DNA of 64,000 bases, taken from assembly GCA_007922195.1 (NCBI GenBank), contig ML682119.1, positions 643,931 to 707,930 of the forward strand, read 5' to 3'. This DNA is from Podocnemis expansa. Lineage: Eukaryota; Chordata; Testudines; Podocnemididae. The notes below the pieces were generated by a model, which was given only the letters and a program-made list of their open reading frames with translations, searched no databases and had not been told where the DNA came from. A program made the position numbers and the translations under genes. Of this stretch, positions 53,964 to 64,000 are shown in pieces. Numbering within the stretch: the stretch's first letter is position 1; every line of letters begins with the position of its first letter.

Positions 53964-54776
53964 GTGACTGTGAGAAGGCAGCAGAGAAAAAGACCAGCTA
54001 GTGAAGGTGAATTAGAACTCAGTAACAGGTTTGCTGAATTAGCAAATGACAGAGACCAGCAGGGGAACATTGAAGGTGGGAGTGTGAGGAAGAAGAGGAG
54101 AGTAGCTAGTCCAATTCAAAGGGGAGTTGAGCCTCTGGAGATAAATAAAAGCCCAGGGAGCATTCAGCAGCAGATGCAGAGGACTGCAAACAGCAACTGT
54201 AGACATCAAGCCTCCCGGACTGAGTGAACTGGGGATAGACTGGAGAAGCACACTGTTTCCAGGAAAAGGCAAGTGTATGTGTTTGGGGATTCTCTTCTGA
54301 GGAGGACAGACAGGTCTATAACTAGAAGTGACCATGAGAACAGGAGGGTGTGCTGCTTGCCTGGAGCTAAGATACATGATGTGGATCTGAGGCTGAAGAC
54401 GATCCTAATGGGAGCAGGAAAGAATCCTCTGATTATTCTTCATGTGGGTATGAATAGTATAGCTAGATTCTCATTGGAACATAAGAAAGGAGACTATGCC
54501 AGGCTGGGGAGGTCTCTCAAGGAGCTGGAGACTCAGGCAATCTTTAGTGGGATTCTGCCTGTCCCTAGACAAGGACAACACAGCTGTGAGACGATTCTGG
54601 CAGTTAACAGATGGCTCAGGCAGTTGTGTTATAAGAAAGGCTTTGGGATGTATGGGCACTGGGAGGTGTTCATGGAAAGAAGATTATTTGCTAGGGATGG
54701 ACTCTGCCTGAATAGGGAGGGTAACAGACTTCTGGGAGTGAGGCTAGCTCAACTGATTAAGAGAGCTTTAAACTAA
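53964..54776 (+). pseudogene. CR1 ORF1 with SGNH-hydrolase-like domain
   Basis: A basic, coiled N-terminal part (NRFAELANDRDQ near 54030) is followed by an open frame at 54273-54776. That frame has VFGDSLLRR (block I, catalytic serine), ILHVGMNS (block III-like), SGILPVPR and DGLCLNREGNRLLG near the end. CR1 ORF1 proteins carry such esterase-like domains of unclear role. In the last motif the usual catalytic histidine position is cysteine (DGLCL). A stop (TGA at about 54224) separates the two parts. Confidence 0.7.
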
Positions 54777-54784
54777 GAAGTGTG

Positions 54785-57720
54785 GGGAGATGGTTGGGAG
54801 ATGCTCAGATAATCTCTACGCCTGATACTAGCATTGAGAGGCAGGAACCTGGATTCAGAAAAGACAGTATAGATGCTAGAAAGAGGAGAGGCACAAATGC
54901 TGGTCTGGTGGGAGATGTTAGCAAAAGTAATAAAAGGCCATGTCAGGTACAGAATGTGAGCAAAGCTGAACAGCAAAAGCTAAAATGTTTATATAGCAAT
55001 GTGAGAAGCCTAGGTAGTAAAATGGAGGAACTACAACTACTAGTAGAGGAATTAAAACTGGATATTATAGGGATAACAGAAACATGGTGGAATGGTAGTC
55101 ACAACTGGTGTACAGGCATTAAAGGCTTTGTGCTCTTTAGGAAAGACAGATGTAGTGGCAAAGGTGGTGGTGTGGCATTGTATATCAATGATGGAATAGA
55201 TTACAAAGAAATTCAGAGTCTGTCTGGGCCAAAATCACACTGGAGAAGAAAACTACTAGAGTTTCTCCTGGATTAGTGCTTGGGGGGTGTTACAGACTGC
55301 CAGGATCTGATTTGGACATGGACAGAGACCTCTTTAAAGCCTTTAAGGAAGTAAACACTACTGGGAACTGTGTGATTATGAGAGATTTTAACTTCCCAGA
55401 TATAGATTGGAGGATTTGTGCTAGCAGCAATAAAAGGGCCCAGATTTTCTTGGAGGTGATAACAGATGAATTTCTCCATCAAGTGGTTTCCAAACCAACA
55501 AGAGGAGATGTGATCTTAGATTTGGTATTAGTCAGTAGTGAGGACCTCATAGAGGATTTAGGTGTAAGGGACAACCTAGGTTCTAGTGATCATGAGCTAA
55601 TCCAATTTAAACTGAATGGAAGGGTAAACAAAAATAAAACTGTGACCAGAGTTTTTGATTTTAAAAGGGCTAATTTCAAAAAATTAAGGGAATTAGCTAG
55701 AGAAGTGAACTGGACCAAAGAATTCATGGATATGAACATTGAGGATGCTTGGAACTGCTTCAAGACAAAGCTGCAGGAACTATCTGGAGCCTACATTCCA
55801 AGGAAGAGAAAAAAAAAATCAGGCATGGGTTCTAAACCAAGCTGGATGAATGTACATCTTAAACAGGTGATTAGGAAGAAAAACAAGGCCTACAAGGAGT
55901 GGGAGTTGGGAGGGATAGGAAAGGAGTACTACCTTTTTGGGGTCAGAGCATGTAGGGATCAAGTGAGGAAGGCCAAAAGCCAAGCAGAGTTGGACCTTGC
56001 AAAGGGAATCAAAACCAATAGTAAAAGGTTCTTCAGCCATATAAATAGAAAGAAAACACAGAAAGAGGAGGTTGGACCACTATACACTGAAGATGGGGTA
56101 GAGATCAAGGATAATCTAGGCATGGCTGAATATCTAAATAAGTACTTTGCCTCTGTCTTTAATGAGGGTGATGGTGAGATTGGGGACAGAGGTAGGGCAG
56201 CTAATGGGAATGAGAATGTAGAAGTGGAAATTACCATATCTGAGGTGGAAGCCAAGCTTCAGCAGCTTAATAGAACTAAATCAGGGGGTACAGATAATCT
56301 TCATCCAAGCATTTTGAAGGAACTTGCACATAAAATTGCCAGCCATTTAGCAAGGATTTTTAAAGTATCGGTGAACATAGGGGTTGTACCTTATGACTGG
56401 AGAATTGCTAATGTAGTCCCTATTTTCAAGAAAGGGAGTAAAAGTGATCCAGGTAACTACAGGCTTGTCAGTTTAACTTCAGCAGTATGCAAGGTCTTGG
56501 AGAAAAAATTGAAGGAGAAAGTACTTAGGGATATTAAGGAAGATGGTAACTGTGATAAAATACAACATGGCTTTACAAAAGGCAGATCATGCCTGACCAA
56601 CCTGATCTCCTTTTTTGAGAAGATAACAGATTTTTTTGGATAAAGGGAATGCGGTGGACCTAATTTACTTAGATTTCAGCAAGGCCTTTGATACAGTTCC
56701 ACACAGGGAATTATTAGTTAAACTGGGAATGATGGGGATTAATATGAAAATAGAAAGGTGGATAAAGAACTGGTTGCAGGGGAGACTACAGAGGGTCATA
56801 GTGAAAGGTAAACTGTCTAGCTGGAAGGAGGTTACTAGTGGAGTTCCCCAAGGATCGGTCCTGTGACCTATCTTATTCAACCTTTTTGTTACTAACCCTG
56901 GCACAAACAGTGGGAATGTGCTAGTTAAGTTTGCAGACGACACAAAGCTGGGAGGTATTGCCAATACGGAGGAGGATCGGGATAGCATACAGAATGATTT
57001 GGATTTTCTTGTAAAGTGGAGCATTAGAAACAGGATGAAATTCAACAATGGGAAGTGCACTTAGGGACAAATAACAGGATTTTTTTGTATAAATTGGGAA
57101 TGCATCAGCTGGAAGTGATGGGGGAGGAGAAGGACCTGGGCATACTGGTTGAACACAGAATATCAATGAGTAGCCAATGTGATGTGGCAGTGAAAAAAGC
57201 TAATGCAGTCCTGGGGTGTTAGAAGGAATATTTCCAGTAGAGACAGGGAGGTGTTAGTACCATTATACAAGGTGCTGGTGCGACCTCACTTGGAGTATTG
57301 TGTACAGTTCTGGTCACCCATGTTTAAGAAAGATGAAGTCAAACTGGGACAGGTGCAAAGAAGGGCTACAAGGATGATTCGTGGAATGGCAAATCTTCCC
57401 TATGAGAGACGATTTAAAAGAGCTTGGTTTGTTTAGTCTGACCAAAAGAAGGCTGAGAGGAGATATGATTGCTCTTTATAAATACATTAGAGGGATCAAT
57501 ACAGGGAGGGAGAAGAATTATTTGAATACAGCATCAATGTGGACACAAGACCAAATGAATACAATTTGTCCTTCAGAAAATTTTGGTTTGAAATTAGGCA
57601 CAGATTCCTAACCATCAGAGGAGTAAAGTTCTGGAATAGTCTACCAAGGGAAGTGGTGGGGGCAAAAACCTTAGGTGCCTTCAAAACAGAGCTTCATAAG
57701 TTTATGCAGGGAATGATATG
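54785..57720 (+). pseudogene. CR1 ORF2: endonuclease and RT, several breaks
   Basis: Endonuclease pieces: LYSNVRSLGSKMEEL, DIIGITETWWNGSH, YRLPGSD, RDFNFPDIDWR and GSSDHELIQF (the MGDFN position reads MRDFN). RT pieces: [54 protein letters not shown] and [11 protein letters not shown], then the C-terminal YERRFKRAW region. Frame changes or stops occur near 55260, 56640, 56866, 57062, 57222 and 57435. The domain order is complete, so this copy was once nearly full length. Confidence 0.85.
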
Positions 57721-58149
57721 ATAGACAATGGCCAAGCTACACTGTCCGTCTTTTACTACTGGTGAAGGGTATGATAGTGACCAGGGAAGGGGCATTGGAT
57801 CGAGTGTGTTCTGAGTTATTACAGAGTTCTTCTTGACTGGCCGTTGTGGACTTGCCCTCATGCTTAAGGTTTAACTGATCGCCATATTTGGGATTGGGAA
57901 GGAATTTTCCCCCAGGGCAGATTGGCTTGAATGCTGTTTTTTTTTTTTTTTTACCTTCCTCTGTAGCATTGGGCATGGCTCACTTGCTGGTTGATTCTCT
58001 GTATTAAAGTCTTTAAATCATGATTTGAGCACTTTAATAGCACAGTTATGGGTTTGAGGTTCATTGTAGGAATGGGTGGGTAAGGCTTTTGTGGCCTGCA
58101 GTGTGCGAGAGGTCAGACTAGATGATCATATTGTCCCTTCTGATCTTAG

Positions 58150-58440
58150 AGTCTGAGTCTATGGTGCCTAGTCGGAGGCTGTTCACAGCTTATTAATAAT
58201 AGCCAGAGAAAGGTGCCGTTTTTTTTTTTCCAGTGCTGACCTGGCATGTGGTGCCTGTGAGTCCTGAAATGCCGTGGGTACATCCACTGACAGTTGCATT
58301 GCCCTGTCGTGGGTAATATCATACAATCTTCATTCTCTGTCCTTGCGAGTCCTCCATTTGAAGGACTTGCATATGGGACATTTATCTGCTTGATGTGACT
58401 CACCCAGGCATAAGAGGCATCTCTTGTGGGGATCATCAGT
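58150..58440 (-). pseudogene. DIRS gag, zinc-knuckle part
   Basis: A minus-strand frame from about 58440 reads DDPHKRC, then CLLCLGESHQADKC (C-x2-C-x4-H-x4-C) and KSFKWRTRKDRE, followed by a TGA. The motif is the CCHC-type knuckle of DIRS Gag. It continues on the other side of the inserted Harbinger and CR1 at 50527. Confidence 0.7.
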
Positions 58441-58493
58441 TAGGAACACCTTGTAGCACAGGGTTTAAATCCCGGCATATCTTAAAACAATAA

Positions 58494-59380
58494 GACTATG
58501 TCCACACACAAGCCCTTGTTTCGAAACAAGCCATTTCAAAACAAGCTGTTTCAAAATAAAGGCCTTCTTTCAAAATGCCTTATTTCAAAGTAACAAAAAG
58601 CTATTTCAAAATAAGGAAAAAGGAAGGAATTGAAATTGCATGTCCACTGTCACATGCTATTTCGAAATAGGAGAGGGGAGGGGGAGGGAGGCCCTGTGCT
58701 GGGCCGGGAAGGTCTAGCCCCTGGGCTTCCCCTGCCCCCCCACGTCTCCTGCCGGGGGCAGGAGGGCTTCTCCTGCCCCCTGCAGCTCCTGCTGGGTGCA
58801 GGGGGGGCTTCCCCTCCCCCCCATGGCTCCTTCCAGGGGCGGAGGGGCTTCCCCAGCATGGCACCAGGGAAGCCCCCCCGTGCCCGGCAGGAGCCACGGT
58901 GGGGGGAAAGCCCGGGGGCAGCCCCAGCCAGCTTCCCCCCCTTCTCCTTGGTGGGGGGAAGGGGGCCGAAGGGGGCTAAGGCTCCCGTCCCCCCCTGCTC
59001 CCAGCAAGGGGAAGCGGGGGGGAGCTGCCTGGAGCACCCTCCAATCCCCTGCACCTCACTCATCACCCTGGCCAGGGTGCTGAGTGGGGGGTGTGACCTT
59101 CCCTCCCGGGTGCTATGCACCCTGGGAGGAAGGTCCTTATTATTTTGAAACAAGGATTGTTTTGAAATAACATGTCCAAACGGTTTATTTTGAAACAACT
59201 GGTTTTGAAATTACCCTCCTTTCGAAAGCAAAGTGGTTTAAGCTGTTTCAAAAGGAGGGCTCTTGTTTTGAAACGAGGAGCTCACTTGTTTCTAAACAAG
59301 AAAACGTTGGTTGGACATAAGGACTTTATTTCGAAACAACCAGTGTTGTTTTGAAATAAAAGCCCTTTGTGGACATACCC
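58494..59380. mobile_element. Harbinger-like MITE, 887 bp, GC-rich core
   Basis: The ends are GACTATGTCCACACA and the complement of TGTGGACATACCC. TAA lies on both sides (58491-58493, 59381-59383). Inverted TTTCGAAACAA motifs form the outer 170 and 240 bases, and 58670-59120 is a GC-rich core. Open frames in the core on both strands are compositional. Confidence 0.85.
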
Positions 59381-59445
59381 TAAGAGTAATCAAAGAAGAC
59401 GGGCACTTGTTCAAATGGCAAGGGCAGGCTGTTCCAGCACCATTG

Positions 59446-59563
59446 CTGATGGTGGAAGGAAGGAACTGGGAGGGTCTGGGTCACATATATAGTCACAGTT
59501 GTGGCACGGAGGGGGTGTTGGCTGCCAACCCTGAGCTGACAGGCTAAGGCTAATAGACTTTTT
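59446..59563. repeat. DIRS inverted terminal repeat, left
   Basis: Reverse-complement partner of 46409-46527, with about 80 percent identity by eye. The sequence outside it (59592-59630) matches the internal complementary region. Confidence 0.8.
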
Positions 59564-59640
59564 GGATTACTGTGCACTGTGGCACATAGAGACCTGTAAC
59601 TGAATGATGTGAGAAGCGCTTAAAGAAGAACTAAAAGTTG

Positions 59641-60419
59641 TGTGCTACAAATTGTGGCATGCTTGGACAACTTCCTGGCTGCTGCCAGGAAGCACTCCCT
59701 GCCCTCCCCTGCACCAAGCATCTGTACTGACTGAAGCTGGGAGCATGTGGCAGACACGCAGGGAGGAGGCTGATGAACTGTAATGCTGCCATGTGTTTTT
59801 TTCAGAATAAAACCTTTTTTCCTGGTGATTGGTCTGAGGGGGTCTGGTCTGAGTGAACAGACATGCTAACACACAATGTAGAGCATACATAGGAGCCTCA
59901 GGCTTAGTTTCCCAAACCTGTGTATGGGGCCACAAGGCAGACTTTTCCTATCTTGAACACACTCATGTTGGGCCCATAGGCAGGAGAAGGTACGTACAGG
60001 AGCGTCACGGGTACCTGGCACACAAGGCATGTGCCCTGTGTCCTGGTGCCAGTGCCCTGAGTGCCTGGCATGCCCCCTGCCTCTCTGGGATCCCTGGTTG
60101 GGAAAGGCAAGTGTATTCATAAAATGCAGCATTTTGAGGGGGACAAGGCTTTACACAGTACTTAGTTTTTATTGTAGTGTATAATTGTGTTTTTTTATAT
60201 AATATTATTTTATTCACAAAGATTTATGTAATACTGGGCTTTGCTTTGTTACCTTGAGGGTTCTATTCCCATTCCTGTACAGTAACTCTTTCCCAAAAGT
60301 TGGATTCCTTGGCACACTCTCTCTGGTGTCTTTCACAGGAGGCACAGGTTTGCTAGACACAGAACAGAACATTTCTGCAGGTCACAGAGAAGGTCACACT
60401 TTCGGATCATAGCACCATA
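59641..60419. other. Unassigned interval
   Basis: No gene. CAGAATAAAACC at about 59803 may be an LTR polyadenylation signal. 59990-60110 resembles the GC-rich hAT family H (GGCACGTGCC-type words), but ends are missing. Confidence 0.35.
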
Positions 60420-60700
60420 GATGTCAAAAACAGTGTGTCTGGCAGTTTATAAGGCGCACAGGTCACACTTTGTGCATTTCGCATCCTTGATGTCAAAAAC
60501 AGAACCAGGTAACAAAACTTGATGCACTTAGTGCATTTTGCATCTTGGATGTCAGAAACAGAACTGGGTAACAAAACTTGATGGAGCATTTTGCATCTTG
60601 GATGTCAGAAACAGAACCGGGTAACAAAACTTGACGGAGCATTTTGCATCCTGGATGTCAGAAACAGAACCGGGTAACAAAACTTGATAGAACACTGTTT
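60420..60700. repeat. Minisatellite, about 53-bp unit
   Basis: GATGTCARAAACAGAACYRG followed by GTAACAAAACTTGA recurs with unit starts at 60420, 60489, 60548, 60601 and 60654. The spacings are 69, 59, 53 and 53, and the last two units are nearly identical. Confidence 0.85.
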
Positions 60701-61399
60701 TTAACACTACACCGGCAACAGCAGCTCCACTGGGGACGCAGAGACAGAAGAGGTGCCGATGCATTAACTTTACAGTGAGGTTACACATGTAGGCAAATTC
60801 TGTGTGACCGTCCCTGGCTCAGTCAGCTTGGGGGAAGTGTGCTTGGTCAGTATGTGCATGAGCACAACTAGGTGCTCAGCATAATTGTGCTGAATCTGCA
60901 TAAGTACACTTAGATGCTAAGCATGATGGGGAATGATCAGTTTGGCATGTGTTGGGTTACAAATCACTGAGTGTTCATTGCAGGGCAATTGAATGTTGCC
61001 CCTCATTGTATGAACAACTGTGCTTAGCTTGCTGTCATGCAAGATTCACTCTCATTGAAATAGAGCTCAACGGGAGGCTCTCAGGTGCCTAGGACTGTGA
61101 GATCATCAGAGTGGAGATTTTTTTTTTCCCCATGCTGTGGCTGCCCCATCTCTGAGTAAGGGCTGGTCTCAGGTAGCAATTGACTAACTCCTCCTATGGT
61201 ACAGATATCGATTAAGGGATTCCTCTTGGACTCCTTTGTTAAAATCAAGTAAGGGAGAGATGAAGGAAACAGGCCCATGTAGGTAGTGTGGGTTTTCCTC
61301 ACAGTTAAAGGTTTATGATTTCTGCTTGCAATGTTTCCCAAACCAGAGCTGACTTCCTTAGTTTTATGAAAATGTTTACCTTCTACACTCAGACTCTGT
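60701..61399. other. Unassigned interval
   Basis: No gene or repeat boundary recognised. Confidence 0.35.
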
Positions 61400-62230
61400 G
61401 CTTGTGAGAGTGGATATAATTACTTCCCTCGATCTACTGGCAATGCTTCTACTGTTGCAGCTCAATGTGTTGTTGGCCTTTTCCGCAACAAGGGCACACT
61501 GTTGACTCATATCCAACCTCCCATCCACTCTAACTCCCATGTCCTTTTCTACAGCGAAGCTACTTACCCGTCAGTACCCAGCTGATACCAGTGCATGGGT
61601 TTCTTCCATCCTAAGTGCATGGCTTTGCACCTATCCTTGTTGAATCTCATGAGATTGTGTTTGGCCCAATGCTCCAATTTGTCTAGGTCTCCCTCAACCC
61701 TATCCCTACCCTCCAGTGTATCTACCATTCCCCCCAGTTTGGTGTCATCTGCAAACTTACTGAGCGTGCAATCTATCCCATCATGCACATCATTAATGAT
61801 GTTGTTGAACAACCCTGGAGCACTCTGCTTGTTACTGATTGCCAACTAGACATTGAGACATTGATTCCTACCCACTGAGCACAATGATTTAGCCAGCTCT
61901 CTATCCAACTTACAGTCCATTTATCCAAACCGTACATTCTTAACATGTTGGCAAGAATGTTGTGGGGAAACAGTATCAATAACCTTGCTAAAGTCAAGGT
62001 CTATCACATCAACAGCTATTCCTGCATCCACGAAGCCAGTCACCTCATCATAGAAGGCAATCAGGTTTGTCAGGCATGATTTGCCCTTGGTGAATCCATG
62101 TTGACCCTTCCTGACTACTCTGTTTTCCTCCAGGTGTTTCAGAATGGTTTCAGAATTGATTTAGAATGCATTTCATAGTGGAGCTATGAGCAGTCCTACA
62201 GTGCTTTTGCATTTAGCGATACCCCTTCTC
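61400..62230 (-). mobile_element. CR1 LINE fragment, minus strand
   Basis: It corresponds to 18105-18860 of the other minus-strand CR1, with RT pieces FADDTKLGG (about 61760) and YGLDKWTVSWIESWL (about 61910). A jump near 62160 leads to endonuclease-region sequence (GGAGCTATGAGCAGTCCTAC), so an internal deletion removed most of the central part. The 3' tail is absent. Several stops are present. Confidence 0.8.
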
Positions 62231-62707
62231 CAGAGGACAAGGGGCTCCCTGGTATCTGGTTGGGACCATCTCTTGGTTGATCAGTGTAGTGTGCCCACCT
62301 TTTATTAATGCTATAAACTGTGCATGATATGTGTCATGTAAGGTATGATGCTGGATGACATGTGCCAACCCATGGCAAGGCCTCTGGGCATCACTGAATA
62401 CTGACAGATGCATGGCTGGGATGCAGCCTGGCTGACTTGTGAGCTAGCACTGGTAAAACAGGGATTTAGTTTATAGAAATGTGTTTTGTGTTCAGACTTC
62501 ATGACAGGCTTCTAAACTGCTGCATGCATTCCTCTCACTTCTAATATCTGCACCTCCGATGTTTGCTTGGTAACCCCAGTCAGGAGAAAAGCATTGCCAT
62601 ATGCAAAATACTTTTTGGCAGAGGAGGTGTTTGCTGCTACCCAAGAAAAGAAGGTCCATTGACACAGACAAGCCATTATGGAATAACGGAGGACTACAGA
62701 CCTAGTT
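62231..62707. other. Unassigned interval
   Basis: Nothing recognised. Confidence 0.35.
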
Positions 62708-63100
62708 CAAGGGTTCTCAAGCACTTCACCATCGTGACACATCTGGGAAAGCTACCAGCTGTGCATGACACAGTGCACAGCTGCTGCTCCCTACAACACT
62801 GAAGTTCTGGTGATAGATCAAGCCCCAGTAGCCCTGCTGCCAAAGTAGACTTCTTCTGATTTGATTTCTTGGTGTCAGGAGGCTTGACCAGCAGCTTGTG
62901 CTGCTGAGAAAGAGCTAATTCCATGGGAGTTCTTGCAGAGAGTCGCCACTGCTTCAACTCTTAAAGGGGCAGCAGTGTTAAGTAAGCTTCCTACCATTGC
63001 TCTCCTTTGGCTGTCCATGGCAGGCTGATTTCACATGACACACTCAGCCACTGTGCCACGGCATACTTTTGTGTCATTACACTTTGATTGAGAACCACCG
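62708..63100. mobile_element. hAT MITE, 393 bp
   Basis: The left end CAAGGGTTCTCAA and the complement of the right end, CGGTGGTTCTCAA, pair. The flanks ACCTAGTT (62700-62707) and ATCTAGCT (63101-63108) fit an 8-bp duplication with two changes. The ends resemble those of the MITE at 528-666. Confidence 0.65.
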
Positions 63101-63212
63101 ATCTAGCTGATTGCACCCCCAGCATCCAGTAAGAGGAGGTATGTGAGGGCATATACTCTATCCCTAACTCCAGGCCTCAACAGCTGAGCTTTGTGCCCCC
63201 ATCCACTAATTT

Positions 63213-63345
63213 CAGAAGGGTTGCCTTGTTAGTCAAGTTCAGCAAAACAGGCAAGGAGTCCTGTGGTACTTTCAAAGACAAACAAATGTATTTATCACAT
63301 GAGCTTTGGTGGGAGACAATTGAACTTCATCAGATGCTTTAAACA
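63213..63345 (-). repeat. Dispersed repeat E, copy 6
   Basis: AGGGTTGCCTTGTTAGTCAA, AAGGAGTCCTGTGGTACTTT, CATGAGCTTTGGTGGGAG and CTTCATCAGATGCTTT: the most complete copy in the window. Confidence 0.65.
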
Positions 63346-63564
63346 TGGGGAACTTACAGAATGGGAGGAAAACACCTCGTAGCAGAATGCACTGGTGTAA
63401 GATGAAGGAGCACAGCACATGCTCTATCCAAAGTCCTATGAAGACCAGCCTTACACTAAAGAAGGACCCTGCTGCAGCTGAGATCAGGGCACCACTCTGC
63501 AGGGTGCTGCCAGACACACAAGAGAAAAGAGTGACTCTCGTCCATGCATGGTTTGTTACTCAGG

Positions 63565-64000
63565 AAGAGTGCAGTGCTCGGAACAGCTAAGATACTGCGC
63601 AGAACCCTCAAACTCCTTTTCACCCCTATGGGTGGTATGTGTCATCCTCAACCTCGGGTCCTCTACCAGAGGCCTGGGAGCTTGAGGGTTCTGCGCAGTA
63701 TCTTAGCTGTTCCTAGCACTGCACTCTTCTGGACAGAGAGCTCTGATGTTGTTCCTGGGATCTGTTGGAGCCACTCTCCCAGCTTAGGAGTCACAACCCC
63801 GAGGGCTCCTACCACCACTGGGACCACTTTGGCCTTCACTTTCCACATCCGTTCTAGTTCCTCTTTCAGGCCCTGGTACTTCTCCAGCTTCTCATACTCC
63901 TTCTTCCTGATGTTGCTGTCACTTGACACTGCTACATCTATCACCACCGCTGTCTTCTGGTCCTTGTCTATTACCACAATGTCTGGTTGATTGGCCAGTA
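63565..64000 (-). mobile_element. LINE 3' end with restriction-like endonuclease
   Basis: The element enters from the window edge, and its 3' terminus lies near 63565. It ends in a long hairpin: 63565-63613 is complementary to 63679-63728. The coding part is described separately. Confidence 0.65.
63663..64000 (-). CDS. C-terminal part of a LINE protein (partial)
   Basis: An open frame from the window edge to 63663 contains VVIDKDQKTAVVIDVAV, with acidic and hydrophobic alternation like the PD-(D/E)xK core of restriction-like endonucleases. KKEYEKLEKYQGLKEELE, ALGVVTPKLGEWLQQIPG and KILRRTLKLPGLW follow. I take this as the C-terminal endonuclease domain of an R2/R4/NeSL-type LINE, which cuts a specific target. 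The exact clade is uncertain. The RT domain should lie outside the window. Confidence 0.6.
   Translation of the reverse strand, partial: LANQPDIVVIDKDQKTAVVIDVAVSSDSNIRKKEYEKLEKYQGLKEELERMWKVKAKVVPVVVGALGVVTPKLGEWLQQIPGTTSELSVQKSAVLGTAKILRRTLKLPGLW

Larger units (their letters stand above)
53964..58162 (+). mobile_element. CR1 LINE, near full length (4.2 kb)
   Basis: Both ORFs and the 3' tail (TGTCCCTTCTGATCTTAGAG, then GTCTGAGTCTATG) are present. It differs clearly from the 17.6-kb copy. On the left it abuts the Harbinger transposase and on the right DIRS gag. It therefore entered the Harbinger, and the rest of that element was lost. Confidence 0.85.
46340..59640 (-). mobile_element. DIRS-like YR retrotransposon, heavily nested
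   Basis: Read on the minus strand the order is: left inverted terminal repeat (59563-59446), gag (58440-58150, continued at 50527-50201), RT (50024-49386), RNase H (48546-47956), tyrosine recombinase (about 47700-46690), internal complementary region (46653-46612), right inverted terminal repeat (46527-46409). This is the canonical DIRS layout. Guests are the MITE 48743-49169, the Harbinger 50516-53963, a CR1 (53964-58162) and the MITE 58494-59380. Without them about 4.5 kb remain. All frames are broken. Confidence 0.85.

Noticed and set aside
58630..59198. Proline/glycine-rich frames of 172-182 codons
   Set aside because: They lie in the GC-rich core of the MITE 58494-59380 and exist on both strands.
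60420..60700. Possible CRISPR-like array
   Set aside because: The units are contiguous 53-bp tandem repeats without unique spacers, in a vertebrate genome.

Overview
The window is vertebrate nuclear DNA, most likely from a turtle. This is an inference from repeat content: several CR1 LINE subfamilies with the amniote 3' end built on repeated ATTCTATG, a DIRS-like YR retrotransposon, a Penelope-like element, many PIF/Harbinger MITEs with GGGYATGTCYACA ends, hAT MITEs, class I endogenous retroviruses and tRNA-Lys-like sequences. There are no bacterial operons, CRISPR arrays or phage modules. Only one convincing host gene is visible.

Layout. 1-5.3 kb: a hAT MITE, a Harbinger MITE, an unnamed dispersed repeat and a decayed Myb/SANT gene from a DNA transposon. 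5.3-7.1 kb: a broken Penelope-like element with RT and GIY-YIG modules. 7.1-17.4 kb: relics, including a minus-strand solo LTR at 13.4-14.2 kb and a repeat pair that differs by an exact 19-bp inversion. 17.4-22.8 kb: a solo LTR with a perfect GCATG target duplication, opened by a nearly intact CR1 (one nonsense codon in the part of ORF2 present) and by a 1.9-kb hAT element that carries smaller repeats. 23.9-25.0 kb: an intact single-exon gene for a two-domain beta-gamma-crystallin-fold protein, with TATA box and polyadenylation signal. 25.7-31.5 kb: further LTRs, a hAT MITE, a Harbinger MITE that contains an LTR, and a GC-rich block with 72-bp tandem repeats.

31.6-37.3 kb holds a minus-strand endogenous retrovirus with a 3' LTR, a degraded env and an uninterrupted 1214-codon pro-pol frame behind a gag-type UAG stop. 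It is cut off by a 2.7-kb hAT element (37.3-40.0 kb), which itself carries another hAT MITE. 40-46.3 kb contains a MITE with two inverted tRNA-Lys-like copies, a hAT MITE with a perfect 8-bp duplication and a set of LTRs.

46.3-59.6 kb is one minus-strand DIRS-like element (inverted terminal repeats, internal complementary region, gag, RT, RNase H, tyrosine recombinase). It is split by three Harbinger-type elements, one of which still shows a Myb-like gene and a DDE transposase, and by a near full-length CR1. 60.4-64 kb has a 53-bp minisatellite, another CR1, a hAT MITE and, at the edge, the 3' end of a LINE with a restriction-like endonuclease domain whose tail forms a long hairpin.

Nearly all sequence is mobile-element derived. 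The nesting gives relative ages: DIRS, LTRs and ERV are hosts; CR1, hAT and Harbinger copies are later guests.
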